A stretch of 64,000 nt of DNA, taken from positions 62,001 through 126,000 of the forward strand of contig JAJQEI010000037.1 of NCBI GenBank assembly GCA_021201755.1. Reading direction: 5' to 3'. The DNA comes from Ruminococcus sp. (GTDB lineage: Bacteria; Bacillota; Clostridia; Oscillospirales; Ruminococcaceae). The notes below the pieces were generated by a model. The model made no database searches. It was not told where the DNA came from and saw nothing but the letters and a program-made list of their open reading frames with translations. The translations under genes and the position numbers were made by a program. Shown here piece by piece: positions 55,946 to 64,000 of this stretch. Each line of letters starts with the position of its first letter. Positions within the stretch are counted from its first letter, which is position 1.

Positions 55946-55961
55946 TCGCTATTCCTCCTTT

Positions 55962-56738
55962 TTAGTCATGTAGGAATCCGGTTAACGGACTGGACGCCTC
56001 TGCACCGTGTTCTAAAATACGACCCAATTTCGCCAGATAAGCACAGCGTCCCGCTTCAATTGCCAATCGGAACGCTTTTGCCATTTGTGCAGCGTTTTGT
56101 GCTGTTGCGACAGCCGTATTTGCCATCACCGCAGCTGCACCCATTTCCATTGCTTCACACGCCTGAGACGGTGCACCAATTCCGGCATCTACAATAATTG
56201 GCAAATTAATTTCGTCGATGAGAATTTGAATGAAATCTTTTGTACGCAATCCCTTGTTACTGCCAATCGGCGCACCCAAGGGCATAATTGCTGCAGCACC
56301 TGCATCAACCAAATGACGTGCTGCAATCAAATCTGGATACATATAAGGCAAAACATAAAACCCTTCGTTTGCCAAAATTTCAGTGGTACGTATTGTCTCT
56401 GTATTATCCGGCAGAAGATATTTCGAATCAGGAATGACCTCGATTTTTACAAAGTCCCCACAGCCCAACGCACGAGAGAGTCTGGCGATTCGTACAGCTT
56501 CCTCTGCATTGCGAGCGCCGGAAGTATTTGGAAGCAGCGTCAAATTTTCTGGCAGAAAATCCAGAATGTTTTCCGGACTATTTTTGCCTGCACGGCGTAG
56601 TGCAATGGTTGCGATTTCGCTGCCGCCATATTCCATGACATCACGAATGAGTTGCAGAGAAAATTTCCCAGAGCCTAAAATAAATCGGGAGTGGAAGGCT
56701 TTTCCACCGAGAATGAACGGATCAGATTTTTTTTGCAT
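55962..56738 (-). CDS. thiG: Thiazole synthase
   Basis: ThiG assembles the thiazole ring from deoxyxylulose phosphate, dehydroglycine and sulfur on ThiS. The 258 residues show [29 protein letters not shown], the Schiff-base lysine in [30 protein letters not shown] and [20 protein letters not shown]. Its ATG overlaps the thiS stop by one base. thiH follows. Confidence 0.95.
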   Translation of the reverse strand: MQKKSDPFILGGKAFHSRFILGSGKFSLQLIRDVMEYGGSEIATIALRRAGKNSPENILDFLPENLTLLPNTSGARNAEEAVRIARLSRALGCGDFVKIEVIPDSKYLLPDNTETIRTTEILANEGFYVLPYMYPDLIAARHLVDAGAAAIMPLGAPIGSNKGLRTKDFIQILIDEINLPIIVDAGIGAPSQACEAMEMGAAAVMANTAVATAQNAAQMAKAFRLAIEAGRCAYLAKLGRILEHGAEASSPLTGFLHD

Positions 56739-56980
56739 TATTTATCCTTCTTTCTTTGAATCTTAACTGAAGCGTAGGGTAAGCCACTGCCGCCGCCCAT
56801 GAAAGTGATGATTTCTAAGACGTCGTCTTCTTTTAGTGTGACGTTTGCAATAGCATCTTGGGTGACAATTTCACCGTTGCGTTCTGTGACCACACGATTG
56901 GGATAAAATCCCTGTGTTTCCAGAAATTCCTGAAGCGTCATAGGATACAAGAGCTGTAAATATTTTCCGTTTACTTTCAT
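56738..56980 (-). CDS. thiS: Sulfur carrier protein ThiS with C-terminal extension past Gly-Gly
   Basis: ThiS is a small ubiquitin-like protein that carries sulfur as a thiocarboxylate on a terminal Gly-Gly. The N-terminal part matches the family ([45 protein letters not shown]). Family proteins end at that glycine pair, but this frame continues 16 residues ([16 protein letters not shown]). The tail must be removed or the gene is altered. GGAGGAAG precedes ATG 56980, and the stop overlaps thiG. Confidence 0.85.
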   Translation of the reverse strand: MKVNGKYLQLLYPMTLQEFLETQGFYPNRVVTERNGEIVTQDAIANVTLKEDDVLEIITFMGGGSGLPYASVKIQRKKDK

Positions 56981-57012
56981 ATCTTCCTCCTTTTGGAATT
57001 GTTGGCATAAAA

Positions 57013-57046
57013 AATGGACTACACCCTTTCGGTGGTGTACCCCATT
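57013..57046. terminator. Terminator-like hairpin in the thi operon leader (candidate attenuator)
   Basis: AATGG-ACTACACC pairs with GGTGTAC-CCATT around a short loop. On the minus strand it is followed by T6 and then, about 20 bases on, the thiS ribosome site. On the plus strand G and T6 also follow. The leader is too short for a TPP riboswitch, and its conserved CTGAGA core is absent. Confidence 0.6.
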
Positions 57047-57069
57047 GTTTTTTGTATGTACATGAAAAT

Positions 57070-57098
57070 ATTATAGCACGTCATATAAAAATTGTCAA
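57070..57098 (-). promoter_or_regulatory. Sigma-A promoter for the thi operon
   Basis: On the minus strand a perfect TTGACA (57098-57093) and perfect TATAAT (57075-57070) have a 17-base spacer. The -35 box overlaps the stop of the upstream gene. Confidence 0.88.
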
Positions 57099-57934
57099 GA
57101 ATTTTTTGGAATATCTTCTCTAAGTGCTGTTTTTTTAGATCCGATTCCAGCCAGCCAATTTGCATAATCTGCGATTCTGGCATCATAAAAGCAAGAAAAC
57201 GAGCTGCGATATGCCGCTACATCATCTACCCATTCCACAATTTGCAGTTGTGGCTTGTCGTCACATTGCAGCAGAGCTTTGCCTTCTGGATTCCAAAAGC
57301 AGCTGCCACCAAGAAAGTGGTTACCTTCTTGTGTTCCGGTACAGTTTACGCCAAGTATATAAACCTGTTGTTCAATGGCTCTCGCACGGAGCAATATGGA
57401 AAAGTGTGCGTGGCGTTTTGCTAACCAGTTTGCCGGAACGAGAATCAATGAGGCACGCTGTGCAGCGATTCGAAACACCTCTGGAAAACGTAGGTCGTAG
57501 CAAATCAATGTACTGAAAGGAATACCAGAAAGCGTGCCGGTGACGATGTTATTACCGGACTGTGTGATTTTATCTTCACCCGTACTAGAGAAAGGATGCA
57601 GTTTTGTAAAGTCTGTCAGAATATTTCCAGACGAATCAACTACTAGGTAGTGGTTGGCACATTGCCGATGAGAAATGCAATCTGCTTTTTTCATTACGCC
57701 AAAGCCAATGGCAATATGGTATTTTTTTGCAAGCTTTTGCATTGCTTGAATTGCCATATCTGCCAACGGAATGGTGATATCTGTGTGCATAGAAAAGCCG
57801 GTGAAACTTGTTTCAGGAAAGATAATCCAGTCTGCGTTTTGATGCGCAGCTTGTGCAATCCAATCTGCAGCGATGATTAGATTTTTCGTTTGATTTTCAA
57901 AATAGATTTCCGTTTGTGCAATGGCAAGTTTCAT
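57095..57934 (-). CDS. Carbon-nitrogen hydrolase (nitrilase superfamily, omega-amidase-like)
   Basis: The 279-residue enzyme has the Glu-Lys-Cys triad of the superfamily: IIFPETSFTGFSM, FTKLHPFSSTGED and LICYDLRFPEVF. It also has LILVPANWLAKRHAHFSILL with RARAIEQQVY. Nit2/YafV-type omega-amidases hydrolyse alpha-keto amides from transamination; other amidases share this pattern. GAGAGGGG supports ATG 57934. It lies 14 bases after the carboxypeptidase-like gene and probably shares its transcript. Confidence 0.85.
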   Translation of the reverse strand: MKLAIAQTEIYFENQTKNLIIAADWIAQAAHQNADWIIFPETSFTGFSMHTDITIPLADMAIQAMQKLAKKYHIAIGFGVMKKADCISHRQCANHYLVVDSSGNILTDFTKLHPFSSTGEDKITQSGNNIVTGTLSGIPFSTLICYDLRFPEVFRIAAQRASLILVPANWLAKRHAHFSILLRARAIEQQVYILGVNCTGTQEGNHFLGGSCFWNPEGKALLQCDDKPQLQIVEWVDDVAAYRSSFSCFYDARIADYANWLAGIGSKKTALREDIPKNS

Positions 57935-57948
57935 AATCTTTTCCCCTC

Positions 57949-59484
57949 TCAGCGGAAATGGTCGGAAGTTTGTTTCGTTTTCCATTCTTCCTGTTCTTTT
58001 TCACTTCGATCGGGACCGTGATAAAATACGGTATCATCTCGCTTCCAATTTCGACGCTGCGGTGCATCCTGAAAGTCTGTTGTGTGTGGAATCAAGTGAA
58101 TGGGATCTTCTGGGATGACACTGCGTTTTGCACGATAAGCGGCATAAATACACAGTGCAATATAAAGTCCAGTCAAGATACATCCTGCTACAATTCCATA
58201 GCGAAACCAAGGGGAATTTGGAAAGTTCTCTAGTGCATAGAGATTAAAATTAGACCAAGAACGATCTACGCTGCCAATTGCAATCAGAGGAATCGTTGCA
58301 ATGGTTTCACCTGAAAACTTCAGTTCCATTGAACCAAGGACTTGACCAGCCGTGACAGGAGCTTGTACTTCGCTTTCCAGTTGGATTACTTTTTGAATTG
58401 CAGAAGAATCGACATCACTGCACCACAGAAGTATACAGTTGCTTTCAGGGTGTACCAGTACATAAGAATTGCCATCCGAGTTTAATACCTTTACTTCTGC
58501 GATTTCCTCTGTATCTTCTAGCAGTATTACATAAGTTATTTTTGAAAAGGCCCAATCCAACAGTGTTGCAGCGTCTTCTAAGTGATAATATTGCAGATCG
58601 CCATCTTCGTCATTGAATGGAGCGTTCAAGAGGACGACGATATAAGTTGTCCCGTCTTTGGTGGCTTTTGTGATGATACTTCTGCCGGTATTATTGAGGT
58701 TACCCGTTTTGATACCTTCCGCTCCTTCATAATAATAATCGCTGGTGGAATCCATCATCGTGTTAGAATGCGTCCAAATCCAATCGGAGCCATCGCCGTG
58801 ATTTTCGCTGTTTTTGGTTGTTGGTGTAAAGGCTTGTGTGGTTGCAATTTCTTCAAAGTCGTCTAAGGAAAGTGCATAGTTTGTAATGGTTAACAAATCT
58901 CGTGCAGTTGATGTTTGATGTGTATCATATAATCCCGTTGGATTTTGAAAAGTGGTAGCAGTACAGCCTAGTTCCTGTGCCTTGTCATTCATCATGGTGA
59001 CAAAACCCGCCTGACCGCTAGAGCCACCAAAATAATCCGCTAAAATCAGAGCCGCTTCACTAGATGAAGTAAGCATTAGCGCATAGAGATATTCTCGAAC
59101 TGTCAGTACGTCACCGTCGTCAATATCGGCATAGCGAACGTCGTCAGATTCATCGTAGGAATACAATTCTGCATAAAGGTCATGATTTGCAGTAATAGTT
59201 GTCCCGTCCAAATCATCACAGTTTTCCAATACGATAATTGCCGTCATAATCTGTGCTAGATGCCCCGGCATTTGTGCCGTGTCAGCATTTTTTTCGTAGA
59301 CAACCTGTTCTGTTTCCACGTTGTAGAGAATTGCTGCGCTGCTATAAAGAGAAATATCTGCGCTAAACGTATAAGCATTCGCTGAAAAGGATGATGCAAT
59401 GAGAATGGCACTCAGGACGACGGTAAGGGTAGCAGCACACAAATGTATGGCGATGCCACGAATTTTATGATTATATACACGCAT
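57949..59484 (-). CDS. PBP5/DacF-like D-alanyl-D-alanine carboxypeptidase homologue lacking the catalytic Ser and Lys
   Basis: The 511-residue protein has a signal or anchor segment (about 10-36), an S11-type domain and a C-terminal membrane helix (about 435-457) with a charged tail. Where family members have SxxK (as in PASLTKIMTA), this one reads PGHLAQIMTA, with H75 and Q78. The SxN region reads TSSSEAA instead of SGNDAA, while KTG survives (GIKTGNLNNTG). The frame is long and intact, so it looks like a pseudoenzyme, perhaps substrate-binding or regulatory. AGGAGTG lies about 11 bases upstream of ATG 59484. Confidence 0.8.
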   Translation of the reverse strand: MRVYNHKIRGIAIHLCAATLTVVLSAILIASSFSANAYTFSADISLYSSAAILYNVETEQVVYEKNADTAQMPGHLAQIMTAIIVLENCDDLDGTTITANHDLYAELYSYDESDDVRYADIDDGDVLTVREYLYALMLTSSSEAALILADYFGGSSGQAGFVTMMNDKAQELGCTATTFQNPTGLYDTHQTSTARDLLTITNYALSLDDFEEIATTQAFTPTTKNSENHGDGSDWIWTHSNTMMDSTSDYYYEGAEGIKTGNLNNTGRSIITKATKDGTTYIVVLLNAPFNDEDGDLQYYHLEDAATLLDWAFSKITYVILLEDTEEIAEVKVLNSDGNSYVLVHPESNCILLWCSDVDSSAIQKVIQLESEVQAPVTAGQVLGSMELKFSGETIATIPLIAIGSVDRSWSNFNLYALENFPNSPWFRYGIVAGCILTGLYIALCIYAAYRAKRSVIPEDPIHLIPHTTDFQDAPQRRNWKRDDTVFYHGPDRSEKEQEEWKTKQTSDHFR

Positions 59485-59546
59485 GGATAAAAATCACTCC
59501 TGTATAAAAAGATGAAGGCATTTTTATAATTTTGATAACCATATTT

Positions 59547-59575
59547 ATTATAGCAGATAAAAATGAATTTGAAAA
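59547..59575 (-). promoter_or_regulatory. Promoter for the DacF-like gene
   Basis: On the minus strand TTTTCA (59575-59570) and TATAAT (59552-59547), preceded by TGC (extended -10), have a 17-base spacer. The 59485-59796 gap contains only this promoter and the divergent one. Confidence 0.65.
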
Positions 59576-59706
59576 GGCTTTTTTTAAAAAAAAATCCAGG
59601 AAATCTATTTTCCAATGAGAAGGGCGATAAAAGGGAGATAAAATGAAAAGCGGTGAACACTTTCTATTTGCGTATCGTCTTTTTTTTGACTTTTTTTCAA
59701 ATACTC

Positions 59707-59735
59707 TTGTTCTTTTTTTGAAAATGTGGTAGAAT
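59707..59735 (+). promoter_or_regulatory. Promoter for the phosphoesterase-cca pair
   Basis: TTGTTC (59707-59712) and TAGAAT (59730-59735) have a 17-base spacer. Confidence 0.6.
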
Positions 59736-59796
59736 AAATATATGAGAAGTGTTTTGAGAATTTTTTCTTAATGTAGAGTAGATAGGAGCGATTACT

Positions 59797-60489
59797 TTGG
59801 TATACATCACAGGCGATATGCATGGAGATCTCTCTCGTTTTCAGGAACCGATTTTTCGAAGAATGGGATACAGCGATATTTTGTTAATTTGTGGTGATTT
59901 TGGCTTTATTTGGGATAATTCCCATCGTGAACGGGCAATGCTTCGAAAATTGTCCAAGCTGCCTTTTACCATTGCATTTGTGGACGGCTGTCACGAAAAT
60001 TTTGATCTATTGGAGAATAATTTTCGTACGGTAAAATGGCGTGGTGGCAGGGCACATATGATTGCACCGAATATTTTTCACATGATGCGTGGAGAAATAT
60101 TTACGATTGAAAAGCATACTTATTTTGCCTTTGGTGGTGGTCATAGCCAAGATTATGATTATCGAGAGGGCACAAATTGGTGGCCACGGGAACGTCCCAC
60201 CCACAGCGAAATTTCAAGGGCAATTCGTCACTTGAATGAGCATCAGGCGAAGGTTGACTATATCATCACCCATGAACCGCCGGCGTCTTTGAAAGATTGC
60301 CTTGGTGTCGATATGCAGCAACGGCTGGAAATCCACACCTTTTTTGAAGATATTATCAAACGCTGCGAATATCGCAAATGGTTTTTTGGAAAGTGTCACA
60401 TGGATCGATTTATTCCTATGAAATTTTATGCAATGTTTGAAAATGTTTTGCCGGTAGAAATAGAGAATATACAAAAAAAACGAAGGTAG
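59797..60489 (+). CDS. Calcineurin-like metallophosphoesterase
   Basis: The protein (230 residues) has the two-metal motifs: YITGDMHGDLSRF, LLICGDFGFIWD, FVDGCHENFD and YIITHEPPAS. The final GxxH is altered to GKCHMDR, which still has a His. The start is TTG 59797 after GGAG at 59784-59787; no ATG is near. Substrates of this branch range from phosphoproteins to cyclic nucleotides and cannot be told. It precedes cca by 7 bases. Confidence 0.82.
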   Translation: MVYITGDMHGDLSRFQEPIFRRMGYSDILLICGDFGFIWDNSHRERAMLRKLSKLPFTIAFVDGCHENFDLLENNFRTVKWRGGRAHMIAPNIFHMMRGEIFTIEKHTYFAFGGGHSQDYDYREGTNWWPRERPTHSEISRAIRHLNEHQAKVDYIITHEPPASLKDCLGVDMQQRLEIHTFFEDIIKRCEYRKWFFGKCHMDRFIPMKFYAMFENVLPVEIENIQKKRR

Positions 60490-60496
60490 GGAATCA

Positions 60497-61951
60497 ATGA
60501 AACAATTTGAAATGGAATTGCCCCTGTCGGTTTTGATACTGATGGAACAGTTGGAATCAAGCGGTTATGAAGCGTATGTAGTTGGTGGTTGTGTACGAGA
60601 TGCACTTTTGGGACGCAAACCAAAGGATTGGGATTTATGTACATCCGCTTTGCCGGAGGAAATTATCGCTTGCTTTTCAAAATTGCAAATCAGAAAAGAT
60701 GGTATGGAACATGGAACGATACGAGTCATTTATGAAGGTGTTGGCTATGAAATTACTACGTTTCGAACCGATGGAGATTATTTGGATTGTCGACATCCTC
60801 GACAGGTGCAGTTTATCCGCAGTTTATCAGAGGACTTGCTTCGTCGAGATTTTACCATCAATGCTATGGCGTATCACCCGATAAAAGGACTTATTGATTC
60901 TTTTGGCGGAAAAGCGGATTTACAGGCAAAATATCTGCGATGTGTCGGTGAACCACTTCAACGGTTTTCGGAGGATGCTTTACGAATATTAAGAGGATTA
61001 CGATTTGCAGCGTGCTATGAGCTGGAAATTGACTCGGATACTTCGCAGGCGATACAGGATTGTGCGCCATTGCTGAAAGATATTTCGCAAGAGCGAATCA
61101 AAGAAGAGTGCAATCGACTGATTTTGGCGAAGGGAAATGTGGTTGCACAGCTTTTTCGAGATTATACATCTGTTTGGAATGTTATTTTTCCAGAGGTGAT
61201 TCCGATGCAAACCTGTACGCAGAATCACCCACGACATCAGTATAATGTATGGGAACATAGTCTGCACGTATTGGAAAATGCTCCGGCAAATTTACAGATG
61301 CGCTGGGCAGCGTTATTTCATGACATTGGAAAGCCACAGACAAAAACCACTGATGAAAACGGCATTGATCATTTTCACGGTCATGGTGTAGTTAGTACAA
61401 GAATAGCACGAAAAATTCTGAAACGACTTTGTATGAGTAAAAAGAGAGCCAATCCGATTTGTACGTTGATTTTGCGGCATGATACGCCACTCCCGACAGA
61501 TATAAAACAGATGAATCGGCTGGTATTAGCGTTTGGCGTAAAAGGTATGCAAAAAGTAATTCAATTTCACCGTGCAGACAGTGCAGGTCAAAGTCCGGCA
61601 TCGCTGGAAGCAGATTTGCCCAAATTGGAGTTGGCACAGCAACTGTTGGATCAATTGGTAGAAGAAAGAAAATGTTTGCATTTAAAAGATTTAGAAATAG
61701 ATGGCAATGATTTGATTGAAATTGGGTTTGAAGAAGGACCTCGCATTGGCGAAGTCCTTGATATGATATTACATTTGGTGATAGATGGGAAACTCACAAA
61801 TCAAAAAAACGTACTGAGAAGTGAAGCACAACGAATATTTAACGAGCTTGCGCCTGTGCCTGCTCCGGAATGTCCGGCTGACCCAATTCCAGATAGTATT
61901 GATTCAGATATTCATGATACAACTCCTGAAACGTCTCATCCGTCTTCTTGA
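60497..61951 (+). CDS. cca: CCA tRNA nucleotidyltransferase with HD domain
   Basis: The enzyme adds or repairs the 3' CCA of tRNA. The polymerase head has YVVGGCVRDALLGRKPKDWDLC with the catalytic Asp pair, RKDGMEHGTIRV, LLRRDFTINAMAY and RFSEDALRILRGLRFAA. The HD phosphohydrolase motif is FHDIGKPQTKT. The family core ends near IFNELAP (about 61850). The final 33 residues are a Pro/Ser/Asp tail that lies antisense to the end of the Na/Pi gene. GGTAGGGA precedes ATG 60497. Confidence 0.95.
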   Translation: MKQFEMELPLSVLILMEQLESSGYEAYVVGGCVRDALLGRKPKDWDLCTSALPEEIIACFSKLQIRKDGMEHGTIRVIYEGVGYEITTFRTDGDYLDCRHPRQVQFIRSLSEDLLRRDFTINAMAYHPIKGLIDSFGGKADLQAKYLRCVGEPLQRFSEDALRILRGLRFAACYELEIDSDTSQAIQDCAPLLKDISQERIKEECNRLILAKGNVVAQLFRDYTSVWNVIFPEVIPMQTCTQNHPRHQYNVWEHSLHVLENAPANLQMRWAALFHDIGKPQTKTTDENGIDHFHGHGVVSTRIARKILKRLCMSKKRANPICTLILRHDTPLPTDIKQMNRLVLAFGVKGMQKVIQFHRADSAGQSPASLEADLPKLELAQQLLDQLVEERKCLHLKDLEIDGNDLIEIGFEEGPRIGEVLDMILHLVIDGKLTNQKNVLRSEAQRIFNELAPVPAPECPADPIPDSIDSDIHDTTPETSHPSS

Positions 61952-63644
61952 GTTTGTGGAGGTATTTGTGAATATTCAGCTGTTCTTCGATTTCAATAAT
62001 CACACCGGCGATATTGGAACAATGGTCAGAAACACGTTCGATATTGGTGATGAGGTCTTGATAAATATACCCTAACTCTACCATACAAGCATCATTTTGC
62101 AAACGCTTGATGTGACGATTTTTTAGCTCGATGCTTAAAGTGTCTACTACTTCTTCCAGTGGCTCTACTTGATGTGCCAGTGTCAAGTCGTCCTCCTCGA
62201 ATGCACGGAACGACAGTGCAACCACTTCTTGTAGTGCGTTACAAATGGTGTGCAGCTCTTTTTCAGCATCTTGAGAGAAGTGCATACCCTTTTTGTGCAG
62301 CTCACCGGATAGTTCCATGATATTCATGCCGTGGTCGCCAATGCGTTCGAAATTACCGATACAGTGCAGCATTTTTGAAACAGTACGGTTATCATTAGAG
62401 GAAATGCTGTGCTTGCAAATTCGTACCAAATATGTGTTTAGCTTATCTTCATAGATGTCTAGCTGCTTTTCATTTTCGTGAATTTTTTGTGCAAGTTCAT
62501 CGTCATAATCGAAAAGAATCTGAATCGATAAATTCATTGCTTTTTTGGAAAGCTCAGCCATTTCGATCGTGACATTCCGACATACTTCAATTGCGACAGT
62601 CGGTGTTATAAGCAGCCGTTCGTCCAAGAGTTCATATTTTTCTTTTTCGTCTGGCTGCGTACTCTTCTTGTCCTTGATAATAAAATAAGCGAATTTTTCC
62701 AAATATTTTGTGAATGGGAAAATGAGAATTGTCGTCAATACATTGAAAATTGTGTGTACCGTCGCAATCCCTACGGGAGAAATTGCCGTATCTACGAAGG
62801 AAAAATGAAAAATCCAATTGAATAAATAAAAGAGTGGCAACAGCACTAACGTACCGATACACTGTACACAAATATGTATGACTGCGACACGCTTTGCACT
62901 ACGGTTGAAACCGATGCTAGATAGAAGTGCTGTAACACAAGTGCCGATATTCATACCCATAATCAACGGAATTGCTATGCCATAAGTTACAGCACCGGTG
63001 GATAGTGCAAGGGATTGTAACACGCCTACAGCAGCTGCGGAGCTTTGGATAACACCGGTGAAAACAGTAGCTACGAGTACACCTAAAAGCGGATTGTTAA
63101 ATGCAGTTAGTAAACTGGAGAACTGTTCGGATTCTGCAAGTGGGGAAACGGCATCTTTCATGAGTGTCATGCCGGTCATTAAAACAGCAAATCCGACGAA
63201 AATTCTGCCAATATCTTTTGTTTTGTTATGCTTTGCTGTCATAATCATGATAATGCCAATCAAAGCGAAAATCGGAGAAAATGATTCTGGTTTTAGCATC
63301 TTTAAAAAGACATTTTCACTTTCAATACCGGAAAGACTGAGAATCCAAGAGGCTAGCGTTGTGCCTACATGAGAACCGATTAAGACACCGACGCTTTGGC
63401 TAAGTGTGAGAATACCGGAGTTTACGAGTCCTACCAACATAACAGTCAATGCGGAGGAGGACTGAATGGCAATGGTGATTCCAGCACCTAATAATAAGCT
63501 TTTGAATTTGTTGGAAGTTATCTTTCGCAGCACGGATTCCATCTTGCTGCCCGTTAATTTTTCCAGACCAGTGGACATAACGTTCATGCCGTAGAGAAAA
63601 AAAGCCAAACCTCCCAGTAGGGTAATCACTGAAAAAATATCCAT
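61839..63644 (-). CDS. Na/Pi cotransporter (NptA/PitH type) with PhoU-like domain
   Basis: The 601-residue protein has two inverted repeats with the QSS signature (AIQSSSALTVMLVGLVNSG and GVIQSSAAAVGVLQSLALST), about nine helices and MGMNIGTCVTALLSSIGFNR. A cytoplasmic PhoU-like region starts near residue 350, with IGNFERIGDHGMNIMELSGE and NIERVSDHCSNIAGVIIE. Such proteins import phosphate with sodium or export it. AAAGGAG sits before ATG 63644. Its last 113 coding bases overlap the end of cca on the other strand. Confidence 0.9.
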   Translation of the reverse strand: MDIFSVITLLGGLAFFLYGMNVMSTGLEKLTGSKMESVLRKITSNKFKSLLLGAGITIAIQSSSALTVMLVGLVNSGILTLSQSVGVLIGSHVGTTLASWILSLSGIESENVFLKMLKPESFSPIFALIGIIMIMTAKHNKTKDIGRIFVGFAVLMTGMTLMKDAVSPLAESEQFSSLLTAFNNPLLGVLVATVFTGVIQSSAAAVGVLQSLALSTGAVTYGIAIPLIMGMNIGTCVTALLSSIGFNRSAKRVAVIHICVQCIGTLVLLPLFYLFNWIFHFSFVDTAISPVGIATVHTIFNVLTTILIFPFTKYLEKFAYFIIKDKKSTQPDEKEKYELLDERLLITPTVAIEVCRNVTIEMAELSKKAMNLSIQILFDYDDELAQKIHENEKQLDIYEDKLNTYLVRICKHSISSNDNRTVSKMLHCIGNFERIGDHGMNIMELSGELHKKGMHFSQDAEKELHTICNALQEVVALSFRAFEEDDLTLAHQVEPLEEVVDTLSIELKNRHIKRLQNDACMVELGYIYQDLITNIERVSDHCSNIAGVIIEIEEQLNIHKYLHKLKKTDETFQELYHEYLNQYYLELGQPDIPEQAQAQAR

Positions 63645-63801
63645 ATTGCGTTTCTCCTTTTTAGAAGCGTGAGATTTGATGGTTTTATTCTATCAGGTGA
63701 ATGTAAAGTTCAAAGGATTTGTTTGTAAAATTCATGTAAAATAAGGGAGTGGCAAATTTAAGTTTTTTCAAGGGACAACCATAAAATTTATATCACAAAA
63801 A

Positions 63802-63838
63802 ACGACACTGCATGGAAAAAGTGCAGTGTCGTTTTTTT
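63802..63838. terminator. Bidirectional terminator before the Na/Pi gene
   Basis: A perfect 11-base stem, ACGACACTGCA / TGCAGTGTCGT, with a 9-base loop has T7 to the right and T6 on the minus strand. It ends the gene entering from the right edge, whose TAA is in the right-hand T-run. Confidence 0.88.
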
Positions 63839-64000
63839 AATTTATTTCAGAATCCCATAAAAAATCGAAGCTTCCAGGTGTTGCGTGTAGACAGGTGTCA
63901 AGCACATTGGCAAAAATTTTTAGCTTTTTCTGCATATTGCCATCCTCGGGGAATACCGTGTTATCCAGAAAAATGGTTAGCACAGCAACAATAATTTCAG
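63837..64000 (-). CDS. C-terminal fragment of an unidentified protein (start beyond the window)
   Basis: The minus-strand frame is open from the right edge to TAA at 63839-63837 and encodes the last 53 residues (EIIVAVLTIFLDNTVFPEDG, then KLKIFANVLDTCL, ending LWDSEIN). It is supported by its position just before a strong minus-strand terminator. I do not recognise the family. Confidence 0.55.
   Translation of the reverse strand, partial: EIIVAVLTIFLDNTVFPEDGNMQKKLKIFANVLDTCLHATPGSFDFLWDSEIN

Noticed and set aside
56981..57098. TPP riboswitch upstream of thiS
   Set aside because: The leader is too short and lacks the CTGAGA-type core.

Overview
The window looks like chromosome from an anaerobic, cellulose- or plant-fibre-degrading clostridium of the Ruminococcus (Oscillospiraceae) type. 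The evidence is three secreted proteins with dockerin modules, a cellobiose phosphorylase, Thr-rich linkers, Gram-positive Shine-Dalgarno sites with frequent TTG starts, sigma-A promoters with strict 17-base spacers, and clostridial marker genes (DUF4321, DUF4364, M16 peptidase pair, SpoIIIAA). I see no rRNA, tRNA, insertion sequence, prophage or CRISPR array.

Layout. 1-7.2 kb: end of a U32 peptidase gene, dut, DUF4321, then the cell-shape block mreB-mreC-mreD-PBP2. 7.5-15.6 kb: mgsA, two VanY-type carboxypeptidases around a frameshifted mscL, cellobiose phosphorylase, enolase. 15.7-22.1 kb: an accessory stretch with a dockerin-tagged ABC solute-binding protein, a DUF2798 membrane protein, a broken ECF sigma gene with its anti-sigma partner, a broken dockerin protein, and an EetA/EetB-like membrane pair. 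22.3-31.7 kb: Kef-type antiporter, malate dehydrogenase plus malic enzyme, a broken ComEA-like gene, and a sugar ABC importer (lipoprotein plus two permeases). 31.8-47.2 kb: folD-lgt-two M16 genes on the minus strand, aroB-aroA-aroC-DUF4364, phosphoglucomutase, a flavoprotein, a HisJ-like phosphatase, then an Lrp regulator, an aminotransferase and ispE. 47.2-64 kb: a lone spoIIIAA, a frameshifted uridine kinase-like gene, LysR with sulfur amino-acid PLP enzymes, a disrupted LRR-dockerin gene, a thiamine-thiazole operon, an amidohydrolase with a catalytically degenerate D,D-carboxypeptidase, a phosphoesterase, cca, and a Na/Pi cotransporter.

How it fits together. Cellodextrins could be imported by the 28-31.7 kb ABC system, split phosphorolytically by cellobiose phosphorylase, and fed through phosphoglucomutase and enolase. 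A malate shunt (malate dehydrogenase plus malic enzyme) could then supply pyruvate. The most striking object is a paralogue of the importer's binding lipoprotein in which the lipid anchor and acidic linker are replaced by a signal peptide and an N-terminal dockerin. It would dock to a cohesin scaffold instead of the membrane.

A second theme is decay. Seven apparently dispensable loci carry in-frame stops or single-base frameshifts, while the roughly fifty other genes, including the core ones, read cleanly. Leader regions with attenuator-like hairpins, a short upstream ORF, a Shine-Dalgarno bridged by a hairpin, and a shared palindrome near two minus-strand genes are the main regulatory observations.
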